Assembly: GCA_022649305.1 (NCBI GenBank)
Contig: JALCNW010000006.1
Span: 1-64,000 of the forward strand
Reading direction: 5' to 3'
Length of the DNA stretch: 64,000 nucleotides
From: Enterobacter sp.
Lineage (GTDB): Bacteria; Pseudomonadota; Gammaproteobacteria; Enterobacterales; Enterobacteriaceae
In this document: piece by piece, positions 46,703 through 55,666 of the stretch
Layout of the letters: each line of letters begins with the position of its first letter
Numbering within the stretch: position 1 is the stretch's first letter
Notes under the pieces: model-generated
Databases searched by the model: none
Seen by the model: the letters and a program-made list of their open reading frames with translations, nothing else
What the model was told of the DNA's origin: nothing
Position numbers and translations under genes: made by a program

Positions 46703-46726
46703 GGACATATAGACATCCAGAAGTCT
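46703..46726 (+). promoter_or_regulatory. Tandem MetJ boxes
   Basis: Three adjacent 8-mers, GGACATAT, AGACATCC and AGAAGTCT, match the met-box consensus AGACGTCT at 5, 6 and 7 of 8 positions. They lie 60-85 bases before a MetE-like gene, overlapping its likely promoter, so repression by MetJ with S-adenosylmethionine is expected. Confidence 0.75.
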
Positions 46727-46788
46727 GAATGTTCAACAAATGAATTATCACTGTTGGCAATTATCTGCCAACAGATAAGGAGAGAGTC

Positions 46789-47892
46789 ATGCAACGACAA
46801 CACGCCCCGTACCGTGCCGATGTGGTAGGTAGCTTTTTACGTCCTGATGCTATCAAACAGGCGCGACTCAAATTCGCCAGCGGTGAAATTGACGCCGGGC
46901 AACTACGGGCAGTCGAAAACGAGGCTATTCGCCATGTGGTTGAGCAGCAGTGTGCGTGTGGGCTGCATGTTGTAACCGACGGCGAGTTTCGCCGCGCCTG
47001 GTGGCATTTCGATTTCTTTGATGGTTTGCAGGGTGTTGAGCGCTATGACTCGAACCAGGGTATCCAGTTCAATGGCGTGCAAACCAAAGCCCACGGCGTG
47101 CGCGTGACGGGCAAACTGGGATTTGGTGACCACCCGATGCTGGAAGATTTTCGTTATCTGAAAAGCATCAGTGGCGATGCACAGCCGAAGATGACCATTC
47201 CAAGCCCAAGCGTGCTGCATTTCCGTGGTGGGCGCAAAGATATCGATGCGACCGTTTATCCAAGGCTAGATGCCTACTTTGACGATCTGGCCACGACCTG
47301 GCGTGATGCAATCCATGCTTTCTACGAAGCGGGTTGCCGTTATCTGCAACTGGATGACACGGTCTGGGCTTATTTATGCTCCGATGACCAACGCCGCCAA
47401 ATCAGCGAGCGCGGGGACGATGCCGATGAGCTGGCGCGTATTTATGCCCGCGTGCTGAATAAAGCGCTGGAGGGTAAGCCAGACGATCTGACCATCGGTC
47501 TGCATGTCTGTCGTGGTAATTTCCGCTCCACCTGGATCTCTGAAGGTGGCTATGAGCCGGTTGCAGAAGTCCTGTTCGGGACGGTCAACGTCGATGCATT
47601 CTTCCTGGAATACGATAACGATCGCAGCGGTGATTTTGCGCCGCTTCGCTTTGTGCGTCCTGGCAAACAGCAGGTCGTTCTGGGGTTGATCACCACCAAA
47701 AATGGTGAGCTGGAAAATCCCGAGGGCGTGAAAGCTCGCCTGCAAGAAGCCGCCCAGTATGTCGCCAAAGACCAAATCTGCCTGAGCCCGCAGTGCGGCT
47801 TTGCCTCTACCGAGGAGGGGAATAGCCTGAGCGAAACCCAGCAGTGGGACAAAGTGCGCCTGGTAACAAAAATCGCTGAAGAAGTCTGGTAA
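46789..47892 (+). CDS. MetE C-terminal-domain-like cobalamin-independent methyltransferase
   Basis: A 367-residue single-domain relative of the catalytic half of methionine synthase MetE (YxjG-like). Zinc ligands fit the MetE pattern: His239 and Cys241 (LHVCRGN), Glu274 (FLEYDND) and Cys336 (SPQCGF). These proteins move methyl groups from an alternative donor to homocysteine; the donor is not known here. The N-terminal folate-binding repeat of MetE is missing. Upstream MetJ boxes and a GGAGAG ribosome site fit membership of the methionine regulon. Confidence 0.88.
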   Translation: MQRQHAPYRADVVGSFLRPDAIKQARLKFASGEIDAGQLRAVENEAIRHVVEQQCACGLHVVTDGEFRRAWWHFDFFDGLQGVERYDSNQGIQFNGVQTKAHGVRVTGKLGFGDHPMLEDFRYLKSISGDAQPKMTIPSPSVLHFRGGRKDIDATVYPRLDAYFDDLATTWRDAIHAFYEAGCRYLQLDDTVWAYLCSDDQRRQISERGDDADELARIYARVLNKALEGKPDDLTIGLHVCRGNFRSTWISEGGYEPVAEVLFGTVNVDAFFLEYDNDRSGDFAPLRFVRPGKQQVVLGLITTKNGELENPEGVKARLQEAAQYVAKDQICLSPQCGFASTEEGNSLSETQQWDKVRLVTKIAEEVW

Positions 47893-47909
47893 CAAATCGC
47901 GCACAGCGT

Positions 47910-47926
47910 TGCACTCAAATAATGCA
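47910..47926 (+). promoter_or_regulatory. Candidate NtrC binding site upstream of urtA
   Basis: TGCACTCAAATAATGCA has the TGCAC...TGCA arms and 17-bp length of NtrC sites. It lies about 75-90 bases before a sigma-54 promoter, the normal enhancer distance. It is nested in a larger dyad (47901-47935) that may also act as a terminator of the preceding gene. Confidence 0.65.
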
Positions 47927-47999
47927 GCGCTGTGCCATCTTGAGTCGTTTCCCTCGTAAGTCCGCAATTCGTCCCCTGAATTATCACCATTCTGCAATC

Positions 48000-48015
48000 T
48001 GGCACTCTTTTTGCT
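48000..48015 (+). promoter_or_regulatory. Sigma-54 promoter of the urt operon
   Basis: TGGCACTCTTTTTGCT fits the -24/-12 consensus TGGCAC-N5-TTGC[AT] at every fixed position. It lies 78 bases upstream of the urtA start and implies RpoN/NtrC control by nitrogen limitation. Confidence 0.9.
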
Positions 48016-48093
48016 CTTGTGAAACTGGCACGTTTTTTTGCGTCCTTGCCGTACCGGACGTCTTCGCACAGCTTTCTTTTCAGGAGTGAAAAT

Positions 48094-49365
48094 ATGCACC
48101 GTCGTACCTTAATTAAGGCCTTTGCACTGTCTGCTTCCGTTGTGGCTATGGGAATGAGTTTTGGCGTGCAGGCCGCCGATACGATCAAAATTGGCATTAT
48201 GCATTCGCTCTCCGGCACGATGGCTATTTCTGAAACGCCATTGAAGGATGTGGCGTTGATGACGATTGATGAGATCAATGCCAAAGGCGGCGTACTGGGG
48301 AAGAAACTTGAACCCGTGGTCGTCGATCCCGCCTCCAACTGGCCGCTGTTTGCCGAGAAAGCCCGCCAACTATTGAGTCAGGATAAAGTAGCGGTCGTCT
48401 TTGGCTGCTGGACGTCCGTTTCGCGTAAATCGGTGCTCCCGGTATTTGAAGAGCTGAATGGTCTGCTGTTCTATCCGGTGCAATATGAAGGCGAAGAGAT
48501 GTCGCCGAATGTCTTTTACACCGGTGCCGCGCCAAACCAGCAGGCGATCCCGGCAGTGGAATACCTGATGGGCGAAGACGGCGGCAGCGCGAAGCGCTTC
48601 TTCCTGCTGGGTACCGATTACGTGTACCCGCGTACGACCAACAAAATTCTGCGTGCTTTCCTGCACTCGAAGGGCGTGCAGGATAAAGATATCGAAGAAG
48701 TCTATACCCCGTTCGGCCACAGCGATTATCAGACCATTGTTGCCAATATTAAGAAGTTCTCAGCAGGGGGCAAAACGGCGGTGGTCTCGACCATCAACGG
48801 CGATTCTAACGTACCGTTCTATAAAGAACTGGCAAACCAGGGCGTGAAGGCGACGGATGTTCCGGTCGTGGCATTCTCAGTGGGCGAAGAAGAGCTGCGC
48901 GGTATTGATACTAAACCGCTGGTGGGTAACCTCGCGGCGTGGAACTACTTTGAATCGGTTGATAATCCGACTAACGAAACCTTTGTTGCGGCCTATAAAG
49001 CCTACGCGAAAGCGCATAAGTTGCCTAACGCAGACAGCGTCGTGACTAACGATCCGATGGAAGCCACCTATGTCGGCATTCACATGTGGGCGCAGGCGGT
49101 AGAAAAAGCCGGGACAACCGACGTAGACAAAGTTCGTGCAGCGATGGCAGGACAAACCTTCAAAGCGCCGTCGGGCTTTACGTTGACCATGGATGCCACC
49201 AATCACCATCTGCATAAACCGGTGATGATTGGTGAAATCGAAGGTGACGGCCAGTTCAACGTGGTATGGCAAACCGATAAGCCGGTGCGTGCTCAACCCT
49301 GGAGCCCATTCATTGCGGGTAACGATAAGAAATCTGAAGAACCGATGAAAACCGCCGGTAACTAA
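48094..49365 (+). CDS. urtA: Urea ABC transporter binding protein UrtA
   Basis: A 423-residue periplasmic urea-binding protein of the branched-chain amino-acid binding family (type 1 fold). The N-terminus MHRRTLIKAFALSAS resembles a twin-arginine or basic Sec signal, with cleavage after VQA-ADTI. UrtA phrases include IGIMHSLSGTMAISETPLKD and SFGCWTS-like VVFGCWTSVSRKSVLPVFE. The ATG at 48094 has AGGAG upstream. It leads a five-gene operon urtABCDE under a sigma-54 promoter. No urease gene is in the window. Confidence 0.95.
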   Translation: MHRRTLIKAFALSASVVAMGMSFGVQAADTIKIGIMHSLSGTMAISETPLKDVALMTIDEINAKGGVLGKKLEPVVVDPASNWPLFAEKARQLLSQDKVAVVFGCWTSVSRKSVLPVFEELNGLLFYPVQYEGEEMSPNVFYTGAAPNQQAIPAVEYLMGEDGGSAKRFFLLGTDYVYPRTTNKILRAFLHSKGVQDKDIEEVYTPFGHSDYQTIVANIKKFSAGGKTAVVSTINGDSNVPFYKELANQGVKATDVPVVAFSVGEEELRGIDTKPLVGNLAAWNYFESVDNPTNETFVAAYKAYAKAHKLPNADSVVTNDPMEATYVGIHMWAQAVEKAGTTDVDKVRAAMAGQTFKAPSGFTLTMDATNHHLHKPVMIGEIEGDGQFNVVWQTDKPVRAQPWSPFIAGNDKKSEEPMKTAGN

Positions 49366-49390
49366 GACTTTGTCGTCACGGAGAAAAGCC

Positions 49391-50965
49391 ATGAATATGA
49401 TGCGAATCATTGTCGCAATGGTATGGCTTGCCGGTCTGCTGCCAGGGATGGCGCAGGCGTCGGATGCAGATGCCTTTGTCGCAGCAAATCGTAGCCAGCA
49501 GGTGTCGCTGTTGGAGCAATGGGCCGTTAGCCCAAACCCAGAACGTTTACCGCTGCTGAAAGCGCTGCAAAAGGAAAACCTGTTCGTCGATACGCAAAAA
49601 CACGCGTTTACCCGTCTTAATGACACCATGGTAGCCCTGGGCGAAAACGTTCAGGCGCAGGGCGAGCCGAAAGCCGTTCGATTGACGAACCGCCTGCGGG
49701 TTCTCTCTTCTACCGCACTGGCGACGCATCAGCTTATGAGTGACAGTGTCACCGACAGGCGTGCGGCGGCAACGTTACTTCAGCGTGACGCCACCCCTGA
49801 AATGCTGAGTCTGCTACAGCAACGCCTTGTCGCGGAGAAAGACGACAGCGTACGCCCGTTACTGGAAGCCGCGCTGGCGAACCTGTTACTTGCCAGCCCG
49901 CAGCCAGAGGTTCGTCTACAGGCCGTCGAATTATTAGGCCACTCCTCAGACCCTGAAACGCAGGCTCGGCTGATGCCCTATACCCAGGCACAATCCGAAC
50001 CCGATGCGCGGGTTCGCGCGGCGGCCCTGGACAGCCTGAGCATGATCCAACATCGATTACTGATCGGCGATCTGCTGGGACAGGCTTTCATGGGGCTGTC
50101 GTTAGGATCGGTACTGCTACTGGCGGCGCTTGGTCTGGCGATCACCTACGGATTGCTGGGTGTGATTAACATGGCACACGGCGAAATGCTGATGCTCGGG
50201 GCCTATTGCACCTGGATGGTCCAGCAGGTGATGGCGCAGTTTATGCCCCAGTGGCTGGCGCTCTATCCGATTATCGCGCTGCCGGTAGCGTTTTTCGTCA
50301 CGGCAGGCGTGGGCATGGTGCTGGAACGTACCGTGATCCGCCATCTGTATGGTCGACCGCTGGAAACGCTATTGGCGACCTGGGGTATCAGCCTGATGAT
50401 TATTCAGCTGGTGCGCATGACGTTCGGGGCGCAAAACCTTGAGGTAGCTAACCCGGCGTGGTTGTCCGGAGGCGTTCAGGTGTTCGCCAATCTTATCCTG
50501 CCGTGGAACCGTATTGCGGTGCTGGTTTTTGTGCTGCTGGTGCTGTTCTTTACCTGGCTGATACTCAACAAAACCCGTCTGGGGCTAAACGTGCGGGCGG
50601 TGACGCAAAACCGCAGCATGGCAGCCTGCTGCGGCGTGCCCACCGGGCGTGTCGATATGCTGGCGTTTGGTCTGGGGTCGGGTATTGCCGGATTAGGCGG
50701 TGTGGCGCTGTCGCAACTGGGTAACGTCGGGCCAGAGCTGGGGCAAGGTTACATTATTGACTCCTTCCTCGTGGTGGTGCTGGGCGGTGTCGGACAGCTT
50801 GCGGGCAGCGTGGCAGCGGCATTTGGCCTTGGGATTTTCAATAAAATACTTGAACCGCAGATGGGCGCGGTATTGGGCAAAATTGTGATTCTGGTGGCGA
50901 TTATTCTGTTTATTCAGAAACGTCCACAGGGGTTATTTGCGCTTAAAGGGAGGGTGACAGACTGA
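49391..50965 (+). CDS. urtB: Urea ABC transporter permease UrtB
   Basis: A 524-residue permease. After a signal-like helix (to about residue 20) comes a roughly 200-residue extracytoplasmic helical-repeat extension typical of UrtB, then the LivH-like membrane domain (GLAITYGLLGVINMAHGEMLMLGAY) with about eight helices. It is 25 bases after urtA with a GGAG site, and its stop overlaps the urtC start (TGATG). Confidence 0.95.
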   Translation: MNMMRIIVAMVWLAGLLPGMAQASDADAFVAANRSQQVSLLEQWAVSPNPERLPLLKALQKENLFVDTQKHAFTRLNDTMVALGENVQAQGEPKAVRLTNRLRVLSSTALATHQLMSDSVTDRRAAATLLQRDATPEMLSLLQQRLVAEKDDSVRPLLEAALANLLLASPQPEVRLQAVELLGHSSDPETQARLMPYTQAQSEPDARVRAAALDSLSMIQHRLLIGDLLGQAFMGLSLGSVLLLAALGLAITYGLLGVINMAHGEMLMLGAYCTWMVQQVMAQFMPQWLALYPIIALPVAFFVTAGVGMVLERTVIRHLYGRPLETLLATWGISLMIIQLVRMTFGAQNLEVANPAWLSGGVQVFANLILPWNRIAVLVFVLLVLFFTWLILNKTRLGLNVRAVTQNRSMAACCGVPTGRVDMLAFGLGSGIAGLGGVALSQLGNVGPELGQGYIIDSFLVVVLGGVGQLAGSVAAAFGLGIFNKILEPQMGAVLGKIVILVAIILFIQKRPQGLFALKGRVTD

Positions 50966-52038
50966 TGAGCCAGCCACTGACCTTAACGATGGCGCGCCGA
51001 GCGCCGCGTACAACCCAAGTTCTGGGCAGCGTAATACTGGCAATCCTGCTGGTACTCCCGTTCCTGGCACTCTTACCCGCCAGCCATCCCTTAGCACTCT
51101 CCACCTGGATGTTGACGCTTGTCGGCAAAATCCTGTGCTATGCCATCGTCGCGGTGGCGCTGGATTTGGTCTGGGGGTATGCGGGGATGCTCTCACTGGG
51201 ACACGGGATTTTCTTTGCGCTCGGCGGATACGCAATGGGGATGTACCTGATGCGTCAGGCTTCAGGAGAGAACTTACCGGCGTTTATGTCGTTTCTTTCC
51301 TGGCAAGAACTGCCCTGGTTCTGGTGGGGGACGCAGCATTTTGCCTGGGCATTGGTGTTGATTGTCATGATCCCGGGCCTGCTGGCGCTGGTCTTCGGGT
51401 GGTTTGCGTTTCGCTCGAAGATAAAAGGCGTCTACTTTTCGATCATGACCCAGGCACTGACCTATGCCGGGATGCTGCTGTTCTTTCGTAACGAGACCGG
51501 GTTTGGCGGCAATAATGGTTTTACCGGCTTTACCACGCTGCTCGGCTTTTCAGTGACGTCCACCGGTACACGCATTGCGCTATTTCTGGCAACCGTAGCA
51601 CTACTGGTCTCGTCGTTAGCCGTCGGGTTCTGGCTTGCCAGAAGTAAGTTTGGCCGTATTTTGACCGCCGTGCGAGACGCGGAAAACCGCTTAACCTTCT
51701 GCGGGTACGATCCGCGCGGCTTCAAGCTGCTGGTCTGGACGCTTTCAGCGGTGCTGTGCGGGCTGGCGGGAGCGTTGTATGTCCCACAGGTTGGGATTAT
51801 TAACCCTGGCGAAATGTCGCCGACGAACTCGATTGAAGCCGCAATCTGGGTGGCGTTGGGTGGACGCGGGACCTTAGTCGGTCCGGTTATCGGTGCGGCG
51901 TTGGTGAACGGGGCCAAAAGCTATTTTACCGTGGCGATGCCGGAATACTGGCAGCTGTTTTTGGGGATGATATTTATTGCCGTCACGCTCTTTTTACCGC
52001 GCGGCGTCTACGGCCTGTTCCGTAAAGGGGAGAAATAA
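50965..52038 (+). CDS. urtC: Urea ABC transporter permease UrtC
   Basis: A 357-residue LivM-like permease with about nine helices, the second membrane half of the urea importer. Characteristic parts are ALDLVWGYAGMLSLGHGIFFALGGYAMGMYLM and FAFRSKIKGVYFSIMTQALTYA. It overlaps urtB and urtD by one base each, so translation of the operon is tightly coupled. Confidence 0.95.
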   Translation: MSQPLTLTMARRAPRTTQVLGSVILAILLVLPFLALLPASHPLALSTWMLTLVGKILCYAIVAVALDLVWGYAGMLSLGHGIFFALGGYAMGMYLMRQASGENLPAFMSFLSWQELPWFWWGTQHFAWALVLIVMIPGLLALVFGWFAFRSKIKGVYFSIMTQALTYAGMLLFFRNETGFGGNNGFTGFTTLLGFSVTSTGTRIALFLATVALLVSSLAVGFWLARSKFGRILTAVRDAENRLTFCGYDPRGFKLLVWTLSAVLCGLAGALYVPQVGIINPGEMSPTNSIEAAIWVALGGRGTLVGPVIGAALVNGAKSYFTVAMPEYWQLFLGMIFIAVTLFLPRGVYGLFRKGEK

Positions 52039-52835
52039 TGCAGCCAGCAGAAGGATTGTTTACCCGTCAGCTTCCCGGAGATCGCTTTCGCGAACAAACC
52101 GACCCGGTGCTCCAGCTTGAGGCGATAAACGTCAATTTCGATGGTTTTCAGGCGTTAACCGATCTCTCACTGAACATCGGCGTGGGAGAATTACGCTGTG
52201 TTATTGGTCCTAACGGCGCCGGGAAAACGACGCTGATGGACGTGATCACCGGTAAAACCCGCCCCCAAAGTGGAAGGGCCATTTACGATCAGTCCATCGA
52301 TCTGACCGGGCTGGATCCTGCGGCGATTGCCCGCCAGGGTATTGGGCGTAAGTTCCAGAAACCCACCGTCTTTGAAGCATTAACCGTATGGGAAAACCTT
52401 GAGCTTGCGATGAAAGGCGACAAATCCGTATGGGCCAGCTTACGCGCGCGTCTGACGTCAGACCAAAACGATCGTATCAATGAAATGCTGACGCTGCTGC
52501 GCCTGAACGGTGAGCAGGATCGTTTTGCCGGTTTGCTGTCGCACGGGCAAAAGCAGTTTCTGGAGATTGGCATGCTGCTGGTGCAGGACCCGCATCTGCT
52601 GCTGCTTGATGAACCCGCCGCAGGAATGACGGACGCAGAAACAGAATACTCAGCGGAGCTTTTTCGCACTCTGGCGGGTAAACACTCGCTGATGGTGGTC
52701 GAGCATGACATGGGCTTTGTGGAAAGTATCGCTGACCATGTCACCGTGCTGCATCAGGGGCGCGTTCTGGCTGAAGGATCGCTACGGGAAGTGCAGGCCA
52801 ATGAGCAGGTTATCGAAGTCTATCTCGGACGCTAA
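52038..52835 (+). CDS. urtD: Urea ABC transporter ATPase UrtD
   Basis: A 265-residue LivG-like ATPase. Walker A is GPNGAGKTT, the signature is LSHGQKQFLEIGM, Walker B LLLDEPAAGM, and the switch His lies in VVEHDM. An N-terminal extension of about 25 residues precedes the domain. It pairs with UrtE to energise urea uptake. Confidence 0.95.
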   Translation: MQPAEGLFTRQLPGDRFREQTDPVLQLEAINVNFDGFQALTDLSLNIGVGELRCVIGPNGAGKTTLMDVITGKTRPQSGRAIYDQSIDLTGLDPAAIARQGIGRKFQKPTVFEALTVWENLELAMKGDKSVWASLRARLTSDQNDRINEMLTLLRLNGEQDRFAGLLSHGQKQFLEIGMLLVQDPHLLLLDEPAAGMTDAETEYSAELFRTLAGKHSLMVVEHDMGFVESIADHVTVLHQGRVLAEGSLREVQANEQVIEVYLGR

Positions 52836-52844
52836 GGAGCGCAG

Positions 52845-53543
52845 ATGTTACAGGTTAACGAACTGAATCAGTATTACGGCGGGAGCCATATTCTGCGTGG
52901 TGTGAGTTTTGACGCACCGGGTGGCGAAGTGACCTGTTTGCTTGGGCGTAATGGGGTGGGCAAAACGACCCTGCTGAAATGTTTGATGGGATTAATTCCC
53001 GCGCGTAGCGGAGAAATCGTCTGGCAAGGGAAAAAGATCACTCATGCAAAGCCGCATCATCGTGTGCAATCGGGTGTAGCCTATGTGCCACAAGGACGCG
53101 AGATTTTTCCGCGTTTAACCGTGGAAGAAAACCTGCTGCTGGGTCTCTCGCGCTTTCCGGCCAGGGATGCTAAAAACGTGCCGGATGATATCTGGCAGCT
53201 GTTTCCGGTACTCAAAGAGATGAAGCACCGCCGCGGAGGCGATCTTTCTGGCGGGCAGCAGCAACAGCTGGCGATAGGGCGCGCGCTGGCGAGTCGACCG
53301 CAGCTGTTGATTCTGGACGAGCCGACGGAAGGTATTCAGCCTTCGGTGATCAAAGAGATCGGCGTGGTGATACGTCACCTGGCAAACCGTGGCGACATGG
53401 CCATTTTGCTGGTGGAGCAATTTTATGATTTTGCAGCTGAGCTGGCGGATAACTATCTGCTGATGTCGCGCGGGAGCATTATTCAGCGTGGGCGTGGCGA
53501 GCACATGGAGCAAGAAGGGGTTCGCGGACTCGTTGCGATTTGA
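52845..53543 (+). CDS. urtE: Urea ABC transporter ATPase UrtE
   Basis: A 232-residue LivF-like ATPase with Walker A GRNGVGKTT, signature LSGGQQQQLAIGRALA, and Walker B LLILDEPTEGIQP. The phrase LNQYYGGSHILRGV is typical of UrtE. It is the last gene of the operon, nine bases after urtD. Its stop codon touches the Zur box of zinT, and no separate terminator is seen between them. Confidence 0.95.
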   Translation: MLQVNELNQYYGGSHILRGVSFDAPGGEVTCLLGRNGVGKTTLLKCLMGLIPARSGEIVWQGKKITHAKPHHRVQSGVAYVPQGREIFPRLTVEENLLLGLSRFPARDAKNVPDDIWQLFPVLKEMKHRRGGDLSGGQQQQLAIGRALASRPQLLILDEPTEGIQPSVIKEIGVVIRHLANRGDMAILLVEQFYDFAAELADNYLLMSRGSIIQRGRGEHMEQEGVRGLVAI

Positions 53544-53564
53544 AATGTTATACTATAACATCAT
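53542..53564 (+). promoter_or_regulatory. Zur box of zinT
   Basis: GAAATGTTATACTATAACAT followed by CAT closely matches the enterobacterial Zur palindrome GAAATGTTATA-N-TATAACATTTC. It lies 32 bases before the zinT start and overlaps the urtE stop by two bases, so zinc shortage should induce zinT. Confidence 0.9.
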
Positions 53565-53595
53565 CATTCTCATATAACGGAGTGAGGATGTTACC

Positions 53596-54237
53596 TTGGC
53601 TGCACATATTGGACAATTTGCAATGACTCTGGGGGCGCTGCTGGTCAGCGGCCAGCTGTTTGCTCATTCACACGGCCATCAAATGACCGAGGCTGAGCAA
53701 AAAGCAGCGAACGGTGTGTTTGAAGATAAAGACGTTAAGGACAGAAAACTGTCCGACTGGGACGGCGTCTGGCAATCGGTTTATCCTTTCTTAATCGACG
53801 GCGCGTTGGATCCGGTCTTTAAGAAGAAAGCCGCAACGGATAAAAGCAAATCCTTCGACGAGGTGAAAGCCTATTACCGCAAAGGTTATGCCACTGACGT
53901 CGAGACGATTGGTATCGAAAATAACGTGATGGAGTTCCATACCGGTAAAACGGTTGAAAGCTGCCGCTATGACTACAGCGGCTATAAAATTCTGACCTAT
54001 GAATCAGGGAAGAAGGGCGTGCGCTATTTGTTTGAGTGTAAAGACGCGACGTCCCACGCACCCAAATTTGTCCAGTTTAGCGATCACACCATCGGTCCAA
54101 AACAGTCTGCCCATTTCCACATTTTTATGGGTAACACGTCTCATGAAGCCTTGCTGAAAGAGATGGATAACTGGCCAACCTATTACCCTAACGAGATGTA
54201 TAAAGATCAGGTTGTTGAGGAAATGCTGCACCACTAA
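53596..54237 (+). CDS. zinT: Periplasmic zinc/cadmium-binding protein ZinT
   Basis: A 213-residue protein with a signal peptide (cut near LFA-HSHGHQ) and the calycin-like ZinT domain ([28 protein letters not shown]). The N-terminal His-rich run and internal His of SAHFHIFMG are metal ligands. ZinT helps ZnuA capture zinc in the periplasm. The start appears to be TTG at 53596, behind GAGGA at seven-base spacing; the ATG at 53588 is out of frame and closes after 12 codons. The Zur box supports the role. Confidence 0.92.
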   Translation: MAAHIGQFAMTLGALLVSGQLFAHSHGHQMTEAEQKAANGVFEDKDVKDRKLSDWDGVWQSVYPFLIDGALDPVFKKKAATDKSKSFDEVKAYYRKGYATDVETIGIENNVMEFHTGKTVESCRYDYSGYKILTYESGKKGVRYLFECKDATSHAPKFVQFSDHTIGPKQSAHFHIFMGNTSHEALLKEMDNWPTYYPNEMYKDQVVEEMLHH

Positions 54238-54254
54238 GCTTTAAGCATTTTATT

Positions 54255-54274
54255 GCCGGGCGATCCCGCCCGGC
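54255..54274. terminator. GC-rich hairpin between convergent zinT and ydeE
   Basis: Arms GCCGGGCG and CGCCCGGC with loop ATCC, same arms as the hairpin at 434. Confidence 0.6.
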
Positions 54275-54281
54275 CATGTTG

Positions 54282-55475
54282 TTACGCCGTTTTCGGTTCA
54301 TCCTGCCACGCTTTCACACTCATTCCGCGTAAAATCATCAGCCAGGCCACGACGATTGCCGCCATCATGATGGCAAACAATGACCAGTGCGGGAGATGGG
54401 TGAGGATGATACCGGTGATCATTGGGTTTGCGGCGGCACCGAGCCAGCCCAGCGCCTGGGCAGAGAAATAACTCGCCTTCATCCCCGGGGGCGCGATGTT
54501 ATCAATCAGCATGTATTCACCCGGCGCGTAGATGATTTCTCCGATGGTAAATACCGCCGAAGCCACTCCCCAATAAACGAGGTTGTTGCCGGAGAACATA
54601 AAGCCTCCTAATCCCAGTAAAAAGAACAGCGTTCCTAGCGCCATTAGCGGGCGGATATTTTTGGTCGAAATCCTACGTCCAATCATATATTGCAGCGAAA
54701 CCACAACGGCGGCATTGACGGGCAGCACAACGGCAACCACGTTCTGAGCAAAATCACTGTCGTAGTCTGCCGCCAGCACGTACTGAGAAATACAGCTGGC
54801 AAACGAGCCGCCCACGTACGAGGCAAGTAAACCGGAAAGGGTGTACCAGAATAAAGCTTTGTCGCGCAGCAGCACCGAAGGTTGCCACGGTACTGGCGCA
54901 TTTTCGGCGTCAACTGCCAGCCCTTTTTGCACATAAAGCTGAATAAAGACCAACGGCAGTGCGGCGCAGAAGGCTGCAAGCCAGAACGGCAGTTGCAGGC
55001 TGTACATCACCAACAGGGTGCCAATCGGTGGGCCAATCGTCCAGCCAATGTTAAGGAAGCTGTAGTTAAGGGAGAATACCCGCGCTTTATCCGAAGGAGT
55101 CAGAACGTCGGAAAACCAGGCTTTCAGGACGGTTGAAAACACCGAATACGCGCAGTTGATGAGGGCAAAAAATATCACCACCAGCGTAACGTTATCGACC
55201 AGCGGAATCGCAATAAATCCGGCAATAAAGGCCAGAATCGAGATGAGCATGTAGCGCTTTTTATCGAACTTATCGGCCAGAATGCCAAATCCCATACTGA
55301 AGACGACGCCAATGGTTAACGCCACCGTCAGGGCATAACCAATATTCTCAACGCTCATGTTATACACGCGGGTGAGATAAATGGTCATAAACGGTAGAGT
55401 CGCGCCGCGACCAATTGTTAATAACAATGACGATGCCAACAGCGCTGCGGTTGAGCGCCTGAGAGATGATTTCAT
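54282..55475 (-). CDS. ydeE: MFS dipeptide/drug exporter YdeE
   Basis: A 397-residue twelve-helix MFS protein aligning with E. coli YdeE (395) from LRRSTAALLASSLLLTIGRGATLPFMTIYL onward. YdeE exports dipeptides and related compounds in E. coli overexpression work. The ATG at 55475 gives the E. coli-like N-terminus; a second ATG at 55490 adds five residues and has its own weak site. It is divergent from eamA, as in E. coli. Confidence 0.94.
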   Translation of the reverse strand: MKSSLRRSTAALLASSLLLTIGRGATLPFMTIYLTRVYNMSVENIGYALTVALTIGVVFSMGFGILADKFDKKRYMLISILAFIAGFIAIPLVDNVTLVVIFFALINCAYSVFSTVLKAWFSDVLTPSDKARVFSLNYSFLNIGWTIGPPIGTLLVMYSLQLPFWLAAFCAALPLVFIQLYVQKGLAVDAENAPVPWQPSVLLRDKALFWYTLSGLLASYVGGSFASCISQYVLAADYDSDFAQNVVAVVLPVNAAVVVSLQYMIGRRISTKNIRPLMALGTLFFLLGLGGFMFSGNNLVYWGVASAVFTIGEIIYAPGEYMLIDNIAPPGMKASYFSAQALGWLGAAANPMITGIILTHLPHWSLFAIMMAAIVVAWLMILRGMSVKAWQDEPKTA

Positions 55476-55666
55476 ATTCCTGTCCGACATGTGCTTATGA
55501 TTTTTTGTTGTGTCTTATCAGGATTACCACGCTATAAGAGGCTTGTATAGCACCTAATTTATCCGTAAGTGCTTCGCTTGACTGCCAAAAATGAATGACC
55601 TTTTCCTCACGTGATTTTTTCGTTACCTTGAATCGTTAACAAAAATTTAATAATCAGGGGCAGGAT

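Larger units (their letters stand above)
46406..46788. other. Intergenic region with a terminator and methionine-type operators
   Basis: These 383 bases hold no convincing gene. A terminator lies at 46542-46567 and tandem MetJ-like boxes at 46703-46726. The rest is AT-rich without clear signals. Confidence 0.5.
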
